A DNA stretch of 64,000 nucleotides. Origin: Thermoleophilaceae bacterium. Lineage in GTDB: Bacteria > Actinomycetota > Thermoleophilia > Solirubrobacterales > Thermoleophilaceae. This document shows, piece by piece, positions 54,661 through 64,000 of the stretch. The translations under genes were made by a program, and so were the position numbers. The DNA is taken from assembly GCA_030447905.1 (NCBI GenBank), contig JAUJNZ010000002.1:230569-294568 (forward strand), given 5' to 3'. Each line of letters opens with the position of its first letter. Within the stretch, counting starts at the first letter, position 1. The notes beneath the pieces are model-generated. The model did no database searches. It saw only the letters and a list, made by a program, of their open reading frames with translations, and had not been told where the DNA came from.

Positions 54661-55620
54661 GTGGGCGACCGGGTCCTCTCTGCCAAGGACATCGTGGTCT
54701 CCACGGGGTCTGAGCCCATCGTTCCTCCGGTGCCCGGGCTGCGCGAGCTCGCCGGGGTCTGGACCAACCGCGAGGCGACCGGGCTCAGGGCGGTGCCCGA
54801 GCGTCTGATCGTCCTCGGCGCGGGACCGGTTGGGGTCGAGATGGCCCAGGCCGTGCGGCGGTTGGGCGCGCCGGTCGCGATCGTCGAGGGCACTGACCAC
54901 GTCCTTCCGCGCGAGCCTCGGCAGCTCGGGGACGCCCTCGGGAGGCCCTCGCGGGCGAGGCGATCGAGCTGCACTTCGGACAGCACGCCTCGGGGGCGCG
55001 GCGCGAGGGGACGACTACGTGATCGCCTTTCCGGACGGAGGCGAGCTTCGCGGCGACCGCCTGCTCGTGGCGACCGGCCGCCGGCCCCGGGCGCAGGGCC
55101 TCGGGCTCGAGAGACGATCGGGATCGAGCCGGGGCCACACGGGATCGAGGTCGACACACGCATGTCCGCCGGTGAAGGGGTCTGGGCGATCGGCGACGTG
55201 ACCGGCACCTGGCCGCTCACCTACGTCGGCAAGTACCAGGGGCGCGTGGCCGCCGCGAACATCCTCGGCGAGCCCCGCGAGGCGAGCTACGGGGCCGTGC
55301 CGCGCGTCGTGTTCACCGATCCGCAGGCCGCTGCGGTGGGGGAGGCGGAGGGACCGGTGACCGCCACGGTCCCCGTGTCGGATGTTCCGCGCGCCGCCAC
55401 CTACACGCGGGACTACGACAAGCGCCCGGGCTTTCTCACCGGCGCCTACGCGCTCGGACCCGAGGCCGGCGAGTGGCTCCAGCAGGCGACGCTCGCCATC
55501 CGCGCGAAGGTCCCGCTCGAGATCATGGCGGACACGATCCAGCCCTTCCCGACCTTCTCGGAGATCTTCCTACACGGGTTGACGGCGCTCGGCGCGAAAG
55601 CTCCCACCCGGGCCGGTTGA
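54661..55620 (+). pseudogene. pyridine-nucleotide-disulphide oxidoreductase-like flavoprotein, truncated and frameshifted
   Basis: Begins mid-protein: KDIVVSTGSEPIVPPVPG is normally about 130 residues into a lipoamide-dehydrogenase-like enzyme, so the N-terminal FAD-binding GxGxxG and the redox CxxxxC are absent. It then shows VLGAGPVGVEMAQAVRRLG (NAD-binding), a frame change to DDYVIAFPDGGELRGDRLLV and ATGRRPRAQGLG, then back to EGVWAIGDVTGTWPLTYVGK, VFTDPQAAAVG and a dimerisation domain ending at 55620. No start codon or upstream half is present, so this is a decayed remnant. Confidence 0.75.
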
Positions 55621-55780
55621 CCGGGGCCCACGCGCCGGGGCCTTACCGTCCGTCGGCGCCCTCACCCTCCGCCGCGTGCGGGCACGCTCGTGCTCGCCTC
55701 TCCGCCCGAGCTCCCAACCTATCGCTGCCCGAGACGGGCGGGCGCCACAGTGGCGTATCTCCGTATCGCGAGCCGCGCGA

Positions 55781-56038
55781 TCACATCATCACCTCATCGA
55801 CGTAGCAGTACCGCCACGCCTCGCCGGGCTCGATCGAACCGACGAGCGGGTGCTCTGACTGGTGCGCGTGCCTGGTCGCGTGGCAGTTCTTCGAGGAGTC
55901 GCAGCAGCCGACGTGCCCGCAGACCAGGCACAGGCGCAGGTGCACCCACGAGTCGCCCGTCTTGAGGCAGTCCTCGCAGCCGTCGGCCTCGGCGAAGACG
56001 GCGCGGACCTGGTCGAGATGAGAGCAGGAGGGATCCAT
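55781..56038 (-). CDS. UBP-type zinc-finger domain protein
   Basis: 85 residues from ATG 56038: CSHLDQVRAVFAEADGCEDC, then WVHLRLCLVCGHVGCCDSSK and NCHATRHAHQSEHPLVGSIE. The Cys/His spacing is that of the zf-UBP fold, which binds zinc and, in eukaryotes, ubiquitin C-termini; bacterial members are common in actinobacteria with unknown ligand. An upstream ATG (56113) would add 25 unlikely residues. Intact; same strand as lon, downstream of it. Confidence 0.85.
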   Translation of the reverse strand: MDPSCSHLDQVRAVFAEADGCEDCLKTGDSWVHLRLCLVCGHVGCCDSSKNCHATRHAHQSEHPLVGSIEPGEAWRYCYVDEVMM

Positions 56039-56131
56039 CACGCCGATCGCTCCTCCACCATGAAAGTCGTCGCCAAGCTCGAGCTCACTGCATCCTCCTT
56101 TTCGCTCTCGCACGCTCGCGCCGGCGGGTGC

Positions 56132-58426
<2,295 letters not shown>

Positions 58427-58476
58427 AGGTGTCTCCGTTCGGTGTTCGGGCGCTCACCCGAGCGCCGCGACTCCAG

Positions 58477-58496
58477 TATAACTGCCAATAGTTATA
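58477..58496. promoter_or_regulatory. inverted repeat in the lon-marR intergenic region
   Basis: Perfect seven-base arms TATAACT and AGTTATA around GCCAAT. It is AT-rich in a GC-rich genome and lies between divergent promoters. The size suits a dimeric MarR-type regulator; the likely binder is the adjacent MarR protein. Confidence 0.55.
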
Positions 58497-58512
58497 GCGA
58501 CAAATCGTTATC

Positions 58513-58526
58513 CGATGGTACCATCG
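58513..58526. promoter_or_regulatory. perfect palindrome at the start of the marR gene
   Basis: CGATGGTACCATCG is a perfect 14-base palindrome and contains the candidate ATG (58515) of the MarR gene. It may be a second operator site or chance symmetry at the start codon. Confidence 0.4.
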
Positions 58527-59024
58527 CCCAAAGTGTGTCCGCCGGCCTCACGCCCAGCGCCGTCTTTCGATCGCTCCCCCGACTCGGGCGCATGCCACCT
58601 GCTCATCCTTCGCCTGGCGCGCGCAGCGGCGGTACGGCTCGGCGCCGCGCTCGCCGAGCTCGAGATGCATCCGCACGAGTTCGCCGTCCTCCACGGGCTC
58701 GCCGAGGACGGCCCGGTCTCCCAGGGGCGCCTCGGTGAGATCCTCCGCGTCCACGCCAGCAACCTGGTGGCCGTCATCGACGGCCTCGAAGCCGAAGAGC
58801 TGGTCGTTCGCCGCCGCGATCCGGTCGACCGGCGTCGCTACCTCGTGGATCTAACCGCTCGAGGCCACCGCCGCCTCGAGCAGGCCCGACACCTTGCACA
58901 GGAGATCGAGGACGACCTACTCGCTCCTCTCGCCGAGGACGAGCGGCGCGGCCTGCACTCTTATCTGACCCGGGTCGCCGCGCACGCGTGCGCGGCAGGC
59001 CGAGGCAGTCGGCGCTCGTGCTGA
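58515..59024 (+). CDS. MarR family transcriptional regulator
   Basis: 169 residues from ATG 58515 (GTG 58533 is a possible later start). The winged helix reads MHPHEFAVLHGLAEDGPVSQ, then GRLGEILRVHASNLVAVIDG and LEAEELVVRRRDPVDRRRYL. The N-terminal 28 residues are weakly conserved. It is divergent from lon, and the two palindromes in between are probable binding sites for autoregulation and perhaps for control of lon. Intact. Confidence 0.88.
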   Translation: MVPSPKVCPPASRPAPSFDRSPDSGACHLLILRLARAAAVRLGAALAELEMHPHEFAVLHGLAEDGPVSQGRLGEILRVHASNLVAVIDGLEAEELVVRRRDPVDRRRYLVDLTARGHRRLEQARHLAQEIEDDLLAPLAEDERRGLHSYLTRVAAHACAAGRGSRRSC

Positions 59025-59056
59025 TCCGCTTGCGCGGGCGGACGAGAGGGCAGCGC

Positions 59057-59377
59057 TCAGCCGGCGCGACGAGCCCGGCGAGCCTGTTCGCGCGCGAGGA
59101 TCTCGTGCTCCTCGACGAGCGCGAGATCGGCCGCGCCGACGTCGCCGCGCAGGAGGTCTTCGGCCCGCCGGCCCGGCGACCCGCCCAGCCGGCGCAGCGA
59201 CCTGTTCCGGCGGTCGGCCGGACCCACCCGACGATCGGGGACCGCAGCCGCTGTCTCGACGAGCACGTGCTCCTGCCGATCGCCGATGGCCGCGGCGCGT
59301 CCCAGGCTCCAGGCGAACACGCCGACGACTCCGGTCGCGACGACCCAACCGCCGATGAGAATGATCGCAAGGCTCAT
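59057..59377 (-). CDS. small single-helix membrane protein
   Basis: 106 residues from ATG 59377. One N-terminal helix (SLAIILIGGWVVATGVVGVF), then a charged, Arg-rich soluble part (VGPADRRNRSLRRLGGSPGR). The tail is mainly hydrophilic with LVEEHEILAREQARRA. No known family recognised; expressed alone or with the gene at 59521 (same strand). Confidence 0.45.
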   Translation of the reverse strand: MSLAIILIGGWVVATGVVGVFAWSLGRAAAIGDRQEHVLVETAAAVPDRRVGPADRRNRSLRRLGGSPGRRAEDLLRGDVGAADLALVEEHEILAREQARRARRAG

Positions 59378-59520
59378 GTGCAGGTCTCCTCCCCGTCCGT
59401 ACGCTGGTTCAGCAGCGAGCGGATGCTCGCCTCGACGAACGTTCGAGGTCTTCTCGGACGGACCGGCGATTCCGTCGCCCCGGCGCAGATTCGCGGCGCC
59501 AGCCGCGCTCGCTGCCCGAC

Positions 59521-59802
59521 TCAGGACGACGTGCCGAAGCCCTCGCGGGCCTCGCGCACCAGCGCGACCGCCTCGGGGAACAGGCTCCCCATCGCCCGGC
59601 GGATCTCGTCGGCCTGCTGATCGGCGTTTCCCTGGAGGTTGAGCCGGTTGATTCCGGCGACCGTCATGTCGACCGCCAGCTTGATCGCGTTGTCGGCCCA
59701 AGCGACCTTCTGGGCGCCCTGCATCTGCTCGGCGAACTCCGTCATCCTCCGGCGCAGCTCCTCGGGGTCGCCGAAGAGGCCGAAGGGGTCTTCCGAGGAC
59801 AT
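59521..59802 (-). CDS. hypothetical protein
   Basis: 93 residues from ATG 59802: DPFGLFGDPEELRRRMTEFA, then EQMQGAQKVAWADNAIKLAV and DMTVAGINRLNLQGNADQQA. Mostly helical, acidic, with a conserved-looking centre; no signal or membrane helix. Divergent from the SDR gene across 45 bases. Function unknown. Confidence 0.55.
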   Translation of the reverse strand: MSSEDPFGLFGDPEELRRRMTEFAEQMQGAQKVAWADNAIKLAVDMTVAGINRLNLQGNADQQADEIRRAMGSLFPEAVALVREAREGFGTSS

Positions 59803-59847
59803 GGCTGCAGTGTAGTCGCCGGGTGACTCCCGCTAGCCTCCGCCTCC

Positions 59848-60651
59848 GTGCCGCTCCCGCCCCCGGCCCCCGACTCGACCTGCCTGATCACCGGCGCCTC
59901 CTCCGGGATCGGCTCCGAGATCGCACGCCATCTCGCCCGGCGCGGGCACGGCGTCACGCTCGTGGCACGCCGGGAGGAGCGCCTGCGCGAGCTCGCCGAC
60001 GAGCTAGGGCAGGCGCACGCGGTCCGCGCCGAGGTCGTGGGCGCGAGCGTCGCCGACCACGACGCCCGCGCCGAGCTCGCCGCCGAGATCGAGCGGCGCG
60101 GTCTCACCGTAGAGACCCTCGTCAACAATGCGGGCTACGGAAGCGCCGGTCGATTCCAGGACCTCGACCCCGACGGCGAGGAGGGCATGGTCCGCCTCAA
60201 CGTCGAGGCGGTCGTCGGCTTCTGCGGGATCTACGCCTCGAGGATGGTCGACCGTGGGCGGGGTGTCATTCTGAACGTGGCCTCGACGGCGGCCTTCCAG
60301 CCGCTCCCCTACCAGGCGACCTATGCCGCCAGCAAGTCCTTCATCAGCTCCTTCAGCGAAGCCCTGTACGTCGACCTGGCCGGGACGGGAGTGACCGTCA
60401 CGGTCCTCTACCCGGGCCCCACAAGGACCGAGTTCGACGAGGAATCCGGCATGGGGTCCTTCGATCAGCTCCCCTCCTTCCTCGTCGACGATCCGGGCGA
60501 CGTGGCGCGCGCCGCCGTCGAGGGCATCGAGGCCGGCAGGCGCTCGGTCGTGCCCGGTGCCCACAACGTCATCAGCGCGCTCGGCGGCCGGTTTGCCCCC
60601 CGCAGCGTGCTGCTCCCGGCGCTGGGCCGGCTCTACCCGTTCGGGCGGTGA
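59848..60651 (+). CDS. short-chain dehydrogenase/reductase
   Basis: 267 residues from GTG 59848. Cofactor motif ITGASSGIGSEIARHLARRG, then LVARREERLRELADELG (suggesting NADPH); TLVNNAGYGSAGRFQDL; catalytic Ser in LNVASTAAFQPLPYQATYAA and Tyr-x3-Lys in YAASKSFISSFSEAL. This is the classical SDR type similar to DltE/YqjQ-like reductases. It ends in a GTGA overlap with the hydrolase gene. Intact. Confidence 0.93.
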   Translation: MPLPPPAPDSTCLITGASSGIGSEIARHLARRGHGVTLVARREERLRELADELGQAHAVRAEVVGASVADHDARAELAAEIERRGLTVETLVNNAGYGSAGRFQDLDPDGEEGMVRLNVEAVVGFCGIYASRMVDRGRGVILNVASTAAFQPLPYQATYAASKSFISSFSEALYVDLAGTGVTVTVLYPGPTRTEFDEESGMGSFDQLPSFLVDDPGDVARAAVEGIEAGRRSVVPGAHNVISALGGRFAPRSVLLPALGRLYPFGR

Positions 60652-61466
60652 CGGGCGCGACCGCGCAGACCGGCACCATCGAGGCATCGGGGCTGGAGCT
60701 TCACTACGCCGAGCAGGGACACGGCGAGGCCGTCGTGCTCGTCCACGGGACGGCCGTGGGGCGGGAGCTCTGGCGAGAGGTCGCGAGCGCCCTTGGCGAG
60801 AGGATGCGGACGATCACCTACGACCGCCGCGCCTACGGCGACAGCGGGGCACCGGAGCCCTACACCGGGACGACCGTCGCCGAGCAGGCCGAGGACGCGG
60901 CCGGGCTGATCGAGGGGCTCGAGTCCGTGCCCGCGGTGGCGTGCGGTCACGACCTCGGCGCGCTCGTCGCGCTCGACCTGCTGCGCCGCCACCGCGGGCT
61001 CGTGCGGGGCGCCGTGGTGATCGAGCCGCCCCTGCTCGCGCTCTCTCCCACCGGGCCGGCGGCGGTCTCCGCGCTGCGCGAGGCGATCGAGGCGGGCGCG
61101 CGCGATGCCGACGACCCGGCGGCCGGCGCGGTCGATGCGTACCTTCGAGAGACGGCGGGCGAGGAGGTGTTCGACGCGCTGGGCCCCGACCGGCTGCGCG
61201 CCGCGCGCGCGGCCGCGCGCGCCGTCGCCGCCGACCTCGGGGCCGCGCCCACCTTCGCGTTCGGGCGCCGCGAGCTGCGGGCGATCGACGCGCCCGTGGC
61301 GGTGATGGTCGGGTCCCGCAGCGCTCCGATCCGCCGAGAGGTCGGGCGGGCCCTGGCGGGCCTGCTCGGGAGCTCCACCCTGCACGAGCCCGACACCGGC
61401 CACCTGGTGCCGCTCGAGGCGCCGGAGGCGGTCGCGCGGGCGGTGGCGGAGGTCGCGGCAAGGTGA
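60648..61466 (+). CDS. alpha/beta-hydrolase with Asp nucleophile (epoxide hydrolase-like)
   Basis: 272 residues from GTG 60648. Oxyanion HGTAVGRELW near residue 33, TYDRRAYGDSGAPEPYTG, then the nucleophile elbow ACGHDLGALVALDLL with Asp102 in the place of the usual Ser, as in epoxide hydrolases and haloalkane dehalogenases. The acid and His are in PDTGHLVPLEAP near the end. GTGA overlaps with the genes on both sides, so it is translationally coupled. Intact. Confidence 0.88.
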   Translation: MTGATAQTGTIEASGLELHYAEQGHGEAVVLVHGTAVGRELWREVASALGERMRTITYDRRAYGDSGAPEPYTGTTVAEQAEDAAGLIEGLESVPAVACGHDLGALVALDLLRRHRGLVRGAVVIEPPLLALSPTGPAAVSALREAIEAGARDADDPAAGAVDAYLRETAGEEVFDALGPDRLRAARAAARAVAADLGAAPTFAFGRRELRAIDAPVAVMVGSRSAPIRREVGRALAGLLGSSTLHEPDTGHLVPLEAPEAVARAVAEVAAR

Positions 61467-62647
61467 CGTCGCCGCGCGCGTTGCTCTGCGGCCTCGCCCG
61501 CTCCGCGGCGATGGGAGTCGTTGTCGTCTTGGCGGCCTGTGGCGGGGAAGGGACGGGCGGGTCGCCGCCTCCGATGGCTGAGCCGATCCCCGCGCCCGGT
61601 GGCCGGACACAGGCTCGCGAGCCCGAGCGCGACGGCGAAAGCCGCCCCGAGCGCGCCCGAGGCGGCCCGCGCGTCGAGACGATCGTCACCGGGCTCGACA
61701 CGCCCTGGGAGATCGCCTTTCTGCCCGACGGTCGTGCGCTCGTCACCGAGCGCCCCGGGCGTGTCCGACTGCTCTCGGCCGGCGGCGAGCTTCGCCGTGA
61801 GCCGGTGGCCCAGGTCGAGGTCTCGCCGATCGGCGAGGGTGGCCTGCTCGGCCTCGCCGTCGATCCGCGCTTTCGGCGCAACCGGTTCGTATATCTCTAC
61901 CGCACGTCCCGCGACGACATCGAGATCCTCCGCTACAAGCTCGAGGGGGAGGAGCTCGTAGAAGAGCGAAAGATCCTCGGCGGCATAGATGTCGGCCCGA
62001 TCCACGACTCGGGGCGCCTTCGCTTCGGTCCCGACGAGCGGCTGTACATCAACACGGGCGACGCCGGCAACGCCCGACTGGCGCAGGATCCCCGCAGCCT
62101 GAACGGCAAGACCCTGCGCATGGAGCCGGAGGCCTACCGCGGCGAGGGCGGCCGCCCGGAGGTCTTCACCCTCGGCCATCGCAACGGTCAGGGGCTCGAC
62201 TGGCAGCCGGGCTCGGGGCGCCTGTTCGAGACCGAGCACGGCCCGGTCGGGTTCGACGAGGTCAACGTCCTCGAGCAGGGCGAGAACTACGGCTGGCCCG
62301 AGGCCGTCGGGCCCGAGCAGCGGCGAAGCCGCTTCGCCGCGCCGATCGCGATCTACGAGGACGCGATCGCCCCTTCGGGCGCCTCCTTCGTGTCGATGCC
62401 CGGCTCGGAGTGGACGGGCGACTTCGTGTTGGCCGGCCTGATCGGGGAGCAGCTTCGCCGCCTCAGCCTCGACGGCACGCGCGTGACCGCGAACGAGCCG
62501 CTGCTCGAGGGCGAGTACGGGCGCCTGCGAACCGTGCGCGAGGGACCCGACGGCGCCCTCTATGTGCTCACGAGCAACCGCGACGGCCGCGGCGAGCCGA
62601 CCGCCGAAGACGACCGCATCCTCCGCATCGTGCCGCCTGCGGCCTGA
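61463..62647 (+). CDS. PQQ-dependent sugar dehydrogenase-like lipoprotein
   Basis: 394 residues from GTG 61463. The N-terminal signal VVVVLAACGGEG carries a lipobox (LAAC) for lipidation. A Gly/Pro-rich linker follows, then a six-bladed propeller with LDTPWEIAFLPDGRALVTER, RPGRVRLLSAGG, GEGGLLGLAVDPRF, LRFGPDERLYINTGDAGNAR, LGHRNGQGLDWQPGSGRLFE and NVLEQGENYGWPEAVGPEQ. This is the soluble glucose/aldose dehydrogenase (YliI-like) family. It overlaps the hydrolase stop by 4 bases. The electron acceptor is unknown. Confidence 0.92.
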   Translation: MTSPRALLCGLARSAAMGVVVVLAACGGEGTGGSPPPMAEPIPAPGGRTQAREPERDGESRPERARGGPRVETIVTGLDTPWEIAFLPDGRALVTERPGRVRLLSAGGELRREPVAQVEVSPIGEGGLLGLAVDPRFRRNRFVYLYRTSRDDIEILRYKLEGEELVEERKILGGIDVGPIHDSGRLRFGPDERLYINTGDAGNARLAQDPRSLNGKTLRMEPEAYRGEGGRPEVFTLGHRNGQGLDWQPGSGRLFETEHGPVGFDEVNVLEQGENYGWPEAVGPEQRRSRFAAPIAIYEDAIAPSGASFVSMPGSEWTGDFVLAGLIGEQLRRLSLDGTRVTANEPLLEGEYGRLRTVREGPDGALYVLTSNRDGRGEPTAEDDRILRIVPPAA

Positions 62648-62799
62648 CCTCGTGTCGCGCGTAATCGACGTCAGGAACACGCCGGTTGACGTGCCAACTT
62701 ATCGGTGGAGCAGGCTGAGCTCGGCGAGCCCTCACGCGACCATGCGCCCGCGTCTGGTCCCTATAGTCGCGGTCATGCCCGAGACCGCAGGGCGCTGAG

Positions 62800-62991
62800 T
62801 TGACGCCCCTGACCCCCGAGCAGCGCCGCACGCGCGCCCGCGTCGAGACGTTGATCCGGTTGGCCGCACCGGGCCTCGACCTGGTGCTCGCCTTCGGCGA
62901 CCGGCTCTCGCGCCTGGTCGAGCCGGAGGACCACGAGTACTACCCGCCGCGTGAAGCGCCGATCAAGTCCCCGCCGGCTCGGCCCAGATGA
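62800..62991 (+). CDS. small hypothetical protein
   Basis: 63 residues from TTG 62800: RARVETLIRLAAPGLDLVLA, FGDRLSRLVEPEDHEYYPPR. Its last bases overlap the start of the next gene (ATGA), so the two are co-translated. One moderately hydrophobic helix; no known family. About 150 bases separate it from the sugar dehydrogenase gene. Confidence 0.6.
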   Translation: MTPLTPEQRRTRARVETLIRLAAPGLDLVLAFGDRLSRLVEPEDHEYYPPREAPIKSPPARPR

Positions 62992-63911
62992 CGGACGCGG
63001 CCTCCGACCAGCTCGCCTGGGAGGCGCGCCGGAGGCCTTTCGCGGCGGGCGCGGCGGTGCTGGCCGCGCTGCTCTTCTTCGGCGGGAACGTCTATCTCAG
63101 CGCAGCCGTGGGGCAGCAGCCGCGTGGCATCGGTCAACAGCTCGCCGTACTCGACCGCGAATCCACCGACTACCTGGTCGCTGCCATGCTGCTGGCCGGC
63201 GCCTACCTGCTCCTCGGCCTAACGCTCGCGTTCCTCTACCGAGCGATCAAGCACCGCCGCCCCCAGCTTCCGACCGCGGCGTTGGCCTTGACGGTCTTCG
63301 GGGCGGTCGTCGCGCCGGTCGTCGCCGTGGTCACCCAGGTGGCGGCGCAGGACCTCGCGGCCGAGTTTCTGGCCTCAGGGCCACGCACGGCGGCTCGGGC
63401 CAACGACCTCCGGCGCGACTCCACCGCGCTGCAGATCGTCAGCGGATTCGGCTTCGCGGCCAACCTGGCCCTCGGTGTGGCCATGGTGCTCATATGCCTG
63501 AACGCACTCCGGTCCGGGCTGCTGAGCCGCTTCATGGGCGCGCTCGGGGTCGGCATCGGGATCCTGCTCGCCGTCCCGCTGATCGGCAACCGCCTCGTGC
63601 CTCTGCTCTTTCTGTTCTGGCTCGGAGCGCTGGCAGCCGTCCTGCTCGATCGCTGGCCCGGCGGACGCGGACGGGCCTGGGACACCGGAGAGGCCACGCC
63701 ATGGCCGAGCATGGCCGAGCAGAACGCCGCGCTCAAGCGCCGGCGCGAGGCGCTCGACCGCGACGGCGATCCAGACAGCACCGAGGAGGACCGCGAGACA
63801 TACGCCGGTGCGGACGACGCCCCGAAGACGACGGGCGCGGATGTCCAGAGCGGCAACGGCGCCCGGGCGGCGCCGTCGCGCGCGAAGCGCAAGCGCGGTC
63901 GCCGTCGCTGA
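62988..63911 (+). CDS. polytopic membrane protein (DUF4386-like)
   Basis: 307 residues from ATG 62988. Six hydrophobic helices between residues 18 and 225 (GAAVLAALLFFGGNVYLSAA, LVAAMLLAGAYLLLGLTLAF, VFGAVVAPVVAVVTQVA, IVSGFGFAANLALGVAMVLI, MGALGVGIGILLAVPLIG, LVPLLFLFWLGALAAVLLD), then an acidic and finally basic soluble tail (RAAPSRAKRKRGRRR). The pattern is like DUF4386 proteins. Function unknown. Intact. Confidence 0.75.
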   Translation: MTDAASDQLAWEARRRPFAAGAAVLAALLFFGGNVYLSAAVGQQPRGIGQQLAVLDRESTDYLVAAMLLAGAYLLLGLTLAFLYRAIKHRRPQLPTAALALTVFGAVVAPVVAVVTQVAAQDLAAEFLASGPRTAARANDLRRDSTALQIVSGFGFAANLALGVAMVLICLNALRSGLLSRFMGALGVGIGILLAVPLIGNRLVPLLFLFWLGALAAVLLDRWPGGRGRAWDTGEATPWPSMAEQNAALKRRREALDRDGDPDSTEEDRETYAGADDAPKTTGADVQSGNGARAAPSRAKRKRGRRR

Positions 63912-64000
63912 TCTCGCGCCCGGCGCCGCAGCGGGACGCACAGGCGGATGCCAGCTCGATCCAGGCCCGAGAACGAGAACGGGGCCGCCCGCTGGGCGAC

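Overview
The window reads as high-GC chromosomal DNA of an actinomycete-type bacterium. GTG and TTG starts are common, genes are tightly packed with many 1-8 base stop/start overlaps, an F420-dependent reductase-like protein is present, and GT-C, DUF2252, DUF1385 and MpaB/DUF2236 families occur together. I favour Actinomycetota, perhaps class Thermoleophilia, but no rRNA or other marker in the window proves it.

Left flank (1-23.9 kb) is well-ordered core genome. It holds the start of an FtsH-type protease, a DUF2252 protein, and a minus-strand operon (M20 peptidase, pyruvate kinase, DUF1385, nicotinate phosphoribosyltransferase). These are followed by rarA, a GT-C membrane protein, an aldehyde-dehydrogenase-like protein without its catalytic residues, a DUF2236 protein, a precorrin-2 dehydrogenase-like protein and two tandem membrane/hydrophilic paralogues. 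A compact plus-strand cluster then runs moaC, mogA/moaB, ccmA, ccmB, ccmC, a ccmD-like gene, hemA, hemC, a cobA-hemD fusion, a SAM hydrolase and birA. Together these make molybdopterin precursor, export or handle haem for cytochrome c maturation, and build uroporphyrinogen III and precorrin-2.

Middle (24-55.6 kb) is an accessory region and looks very different. 24.3-31.7 kb carries a trypsin-like protease, an Mrr-like nuclease, an HNH-like protein, a PD-(D/E)XK-like protein, a HEPN-like protein beside another nuclease-like protein, and a tyrosine recombinase: a candidate defence or mobile island. 32-41 kb has a DUF3616 protein, a K+ channel, broken PhoD-like, ferric-reductase-like and dioxygenase-like genes, and a cupin gene split by a decayed IS256-like element whose inverted repeats can still be read. 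40.3-50.1 kb has two toxin-antitoxin-like pairs and assorted small enzymes and regulators. 50,155-53,157 is a 3-kb IS1595-type transposon with 27-bp terminal inverted repeats that carries an HNH-like passenger gene and small zinc-ribbon genes. It is followed by frameshifted ArsR/SRPBCC genes and a truncated flavoprotein oxidoreductase.

Many genes in 24-55.6 kb carry single-base indels while their protein motifs stay well preserved. Several are short G/C runs one base short of what the conserved frame needs. This is either recent decay of an island or a local consensus-quality problem, and it should be settled before any gene there is called a pseudogene.

Right flank (55.8-64 kb) is again clean: UBP-type zinc finger, Lon protease, a MarR regulator behind two palindromes, two small hypothetical genes, then an operon of SDR, epoxide-hydrolase-like, PQQ-type sugar dehydrogenase lipoprotein and two membrane-associated proteins. 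I saw no rRNA, tRNA, CRISPR array or prophage structural genes.
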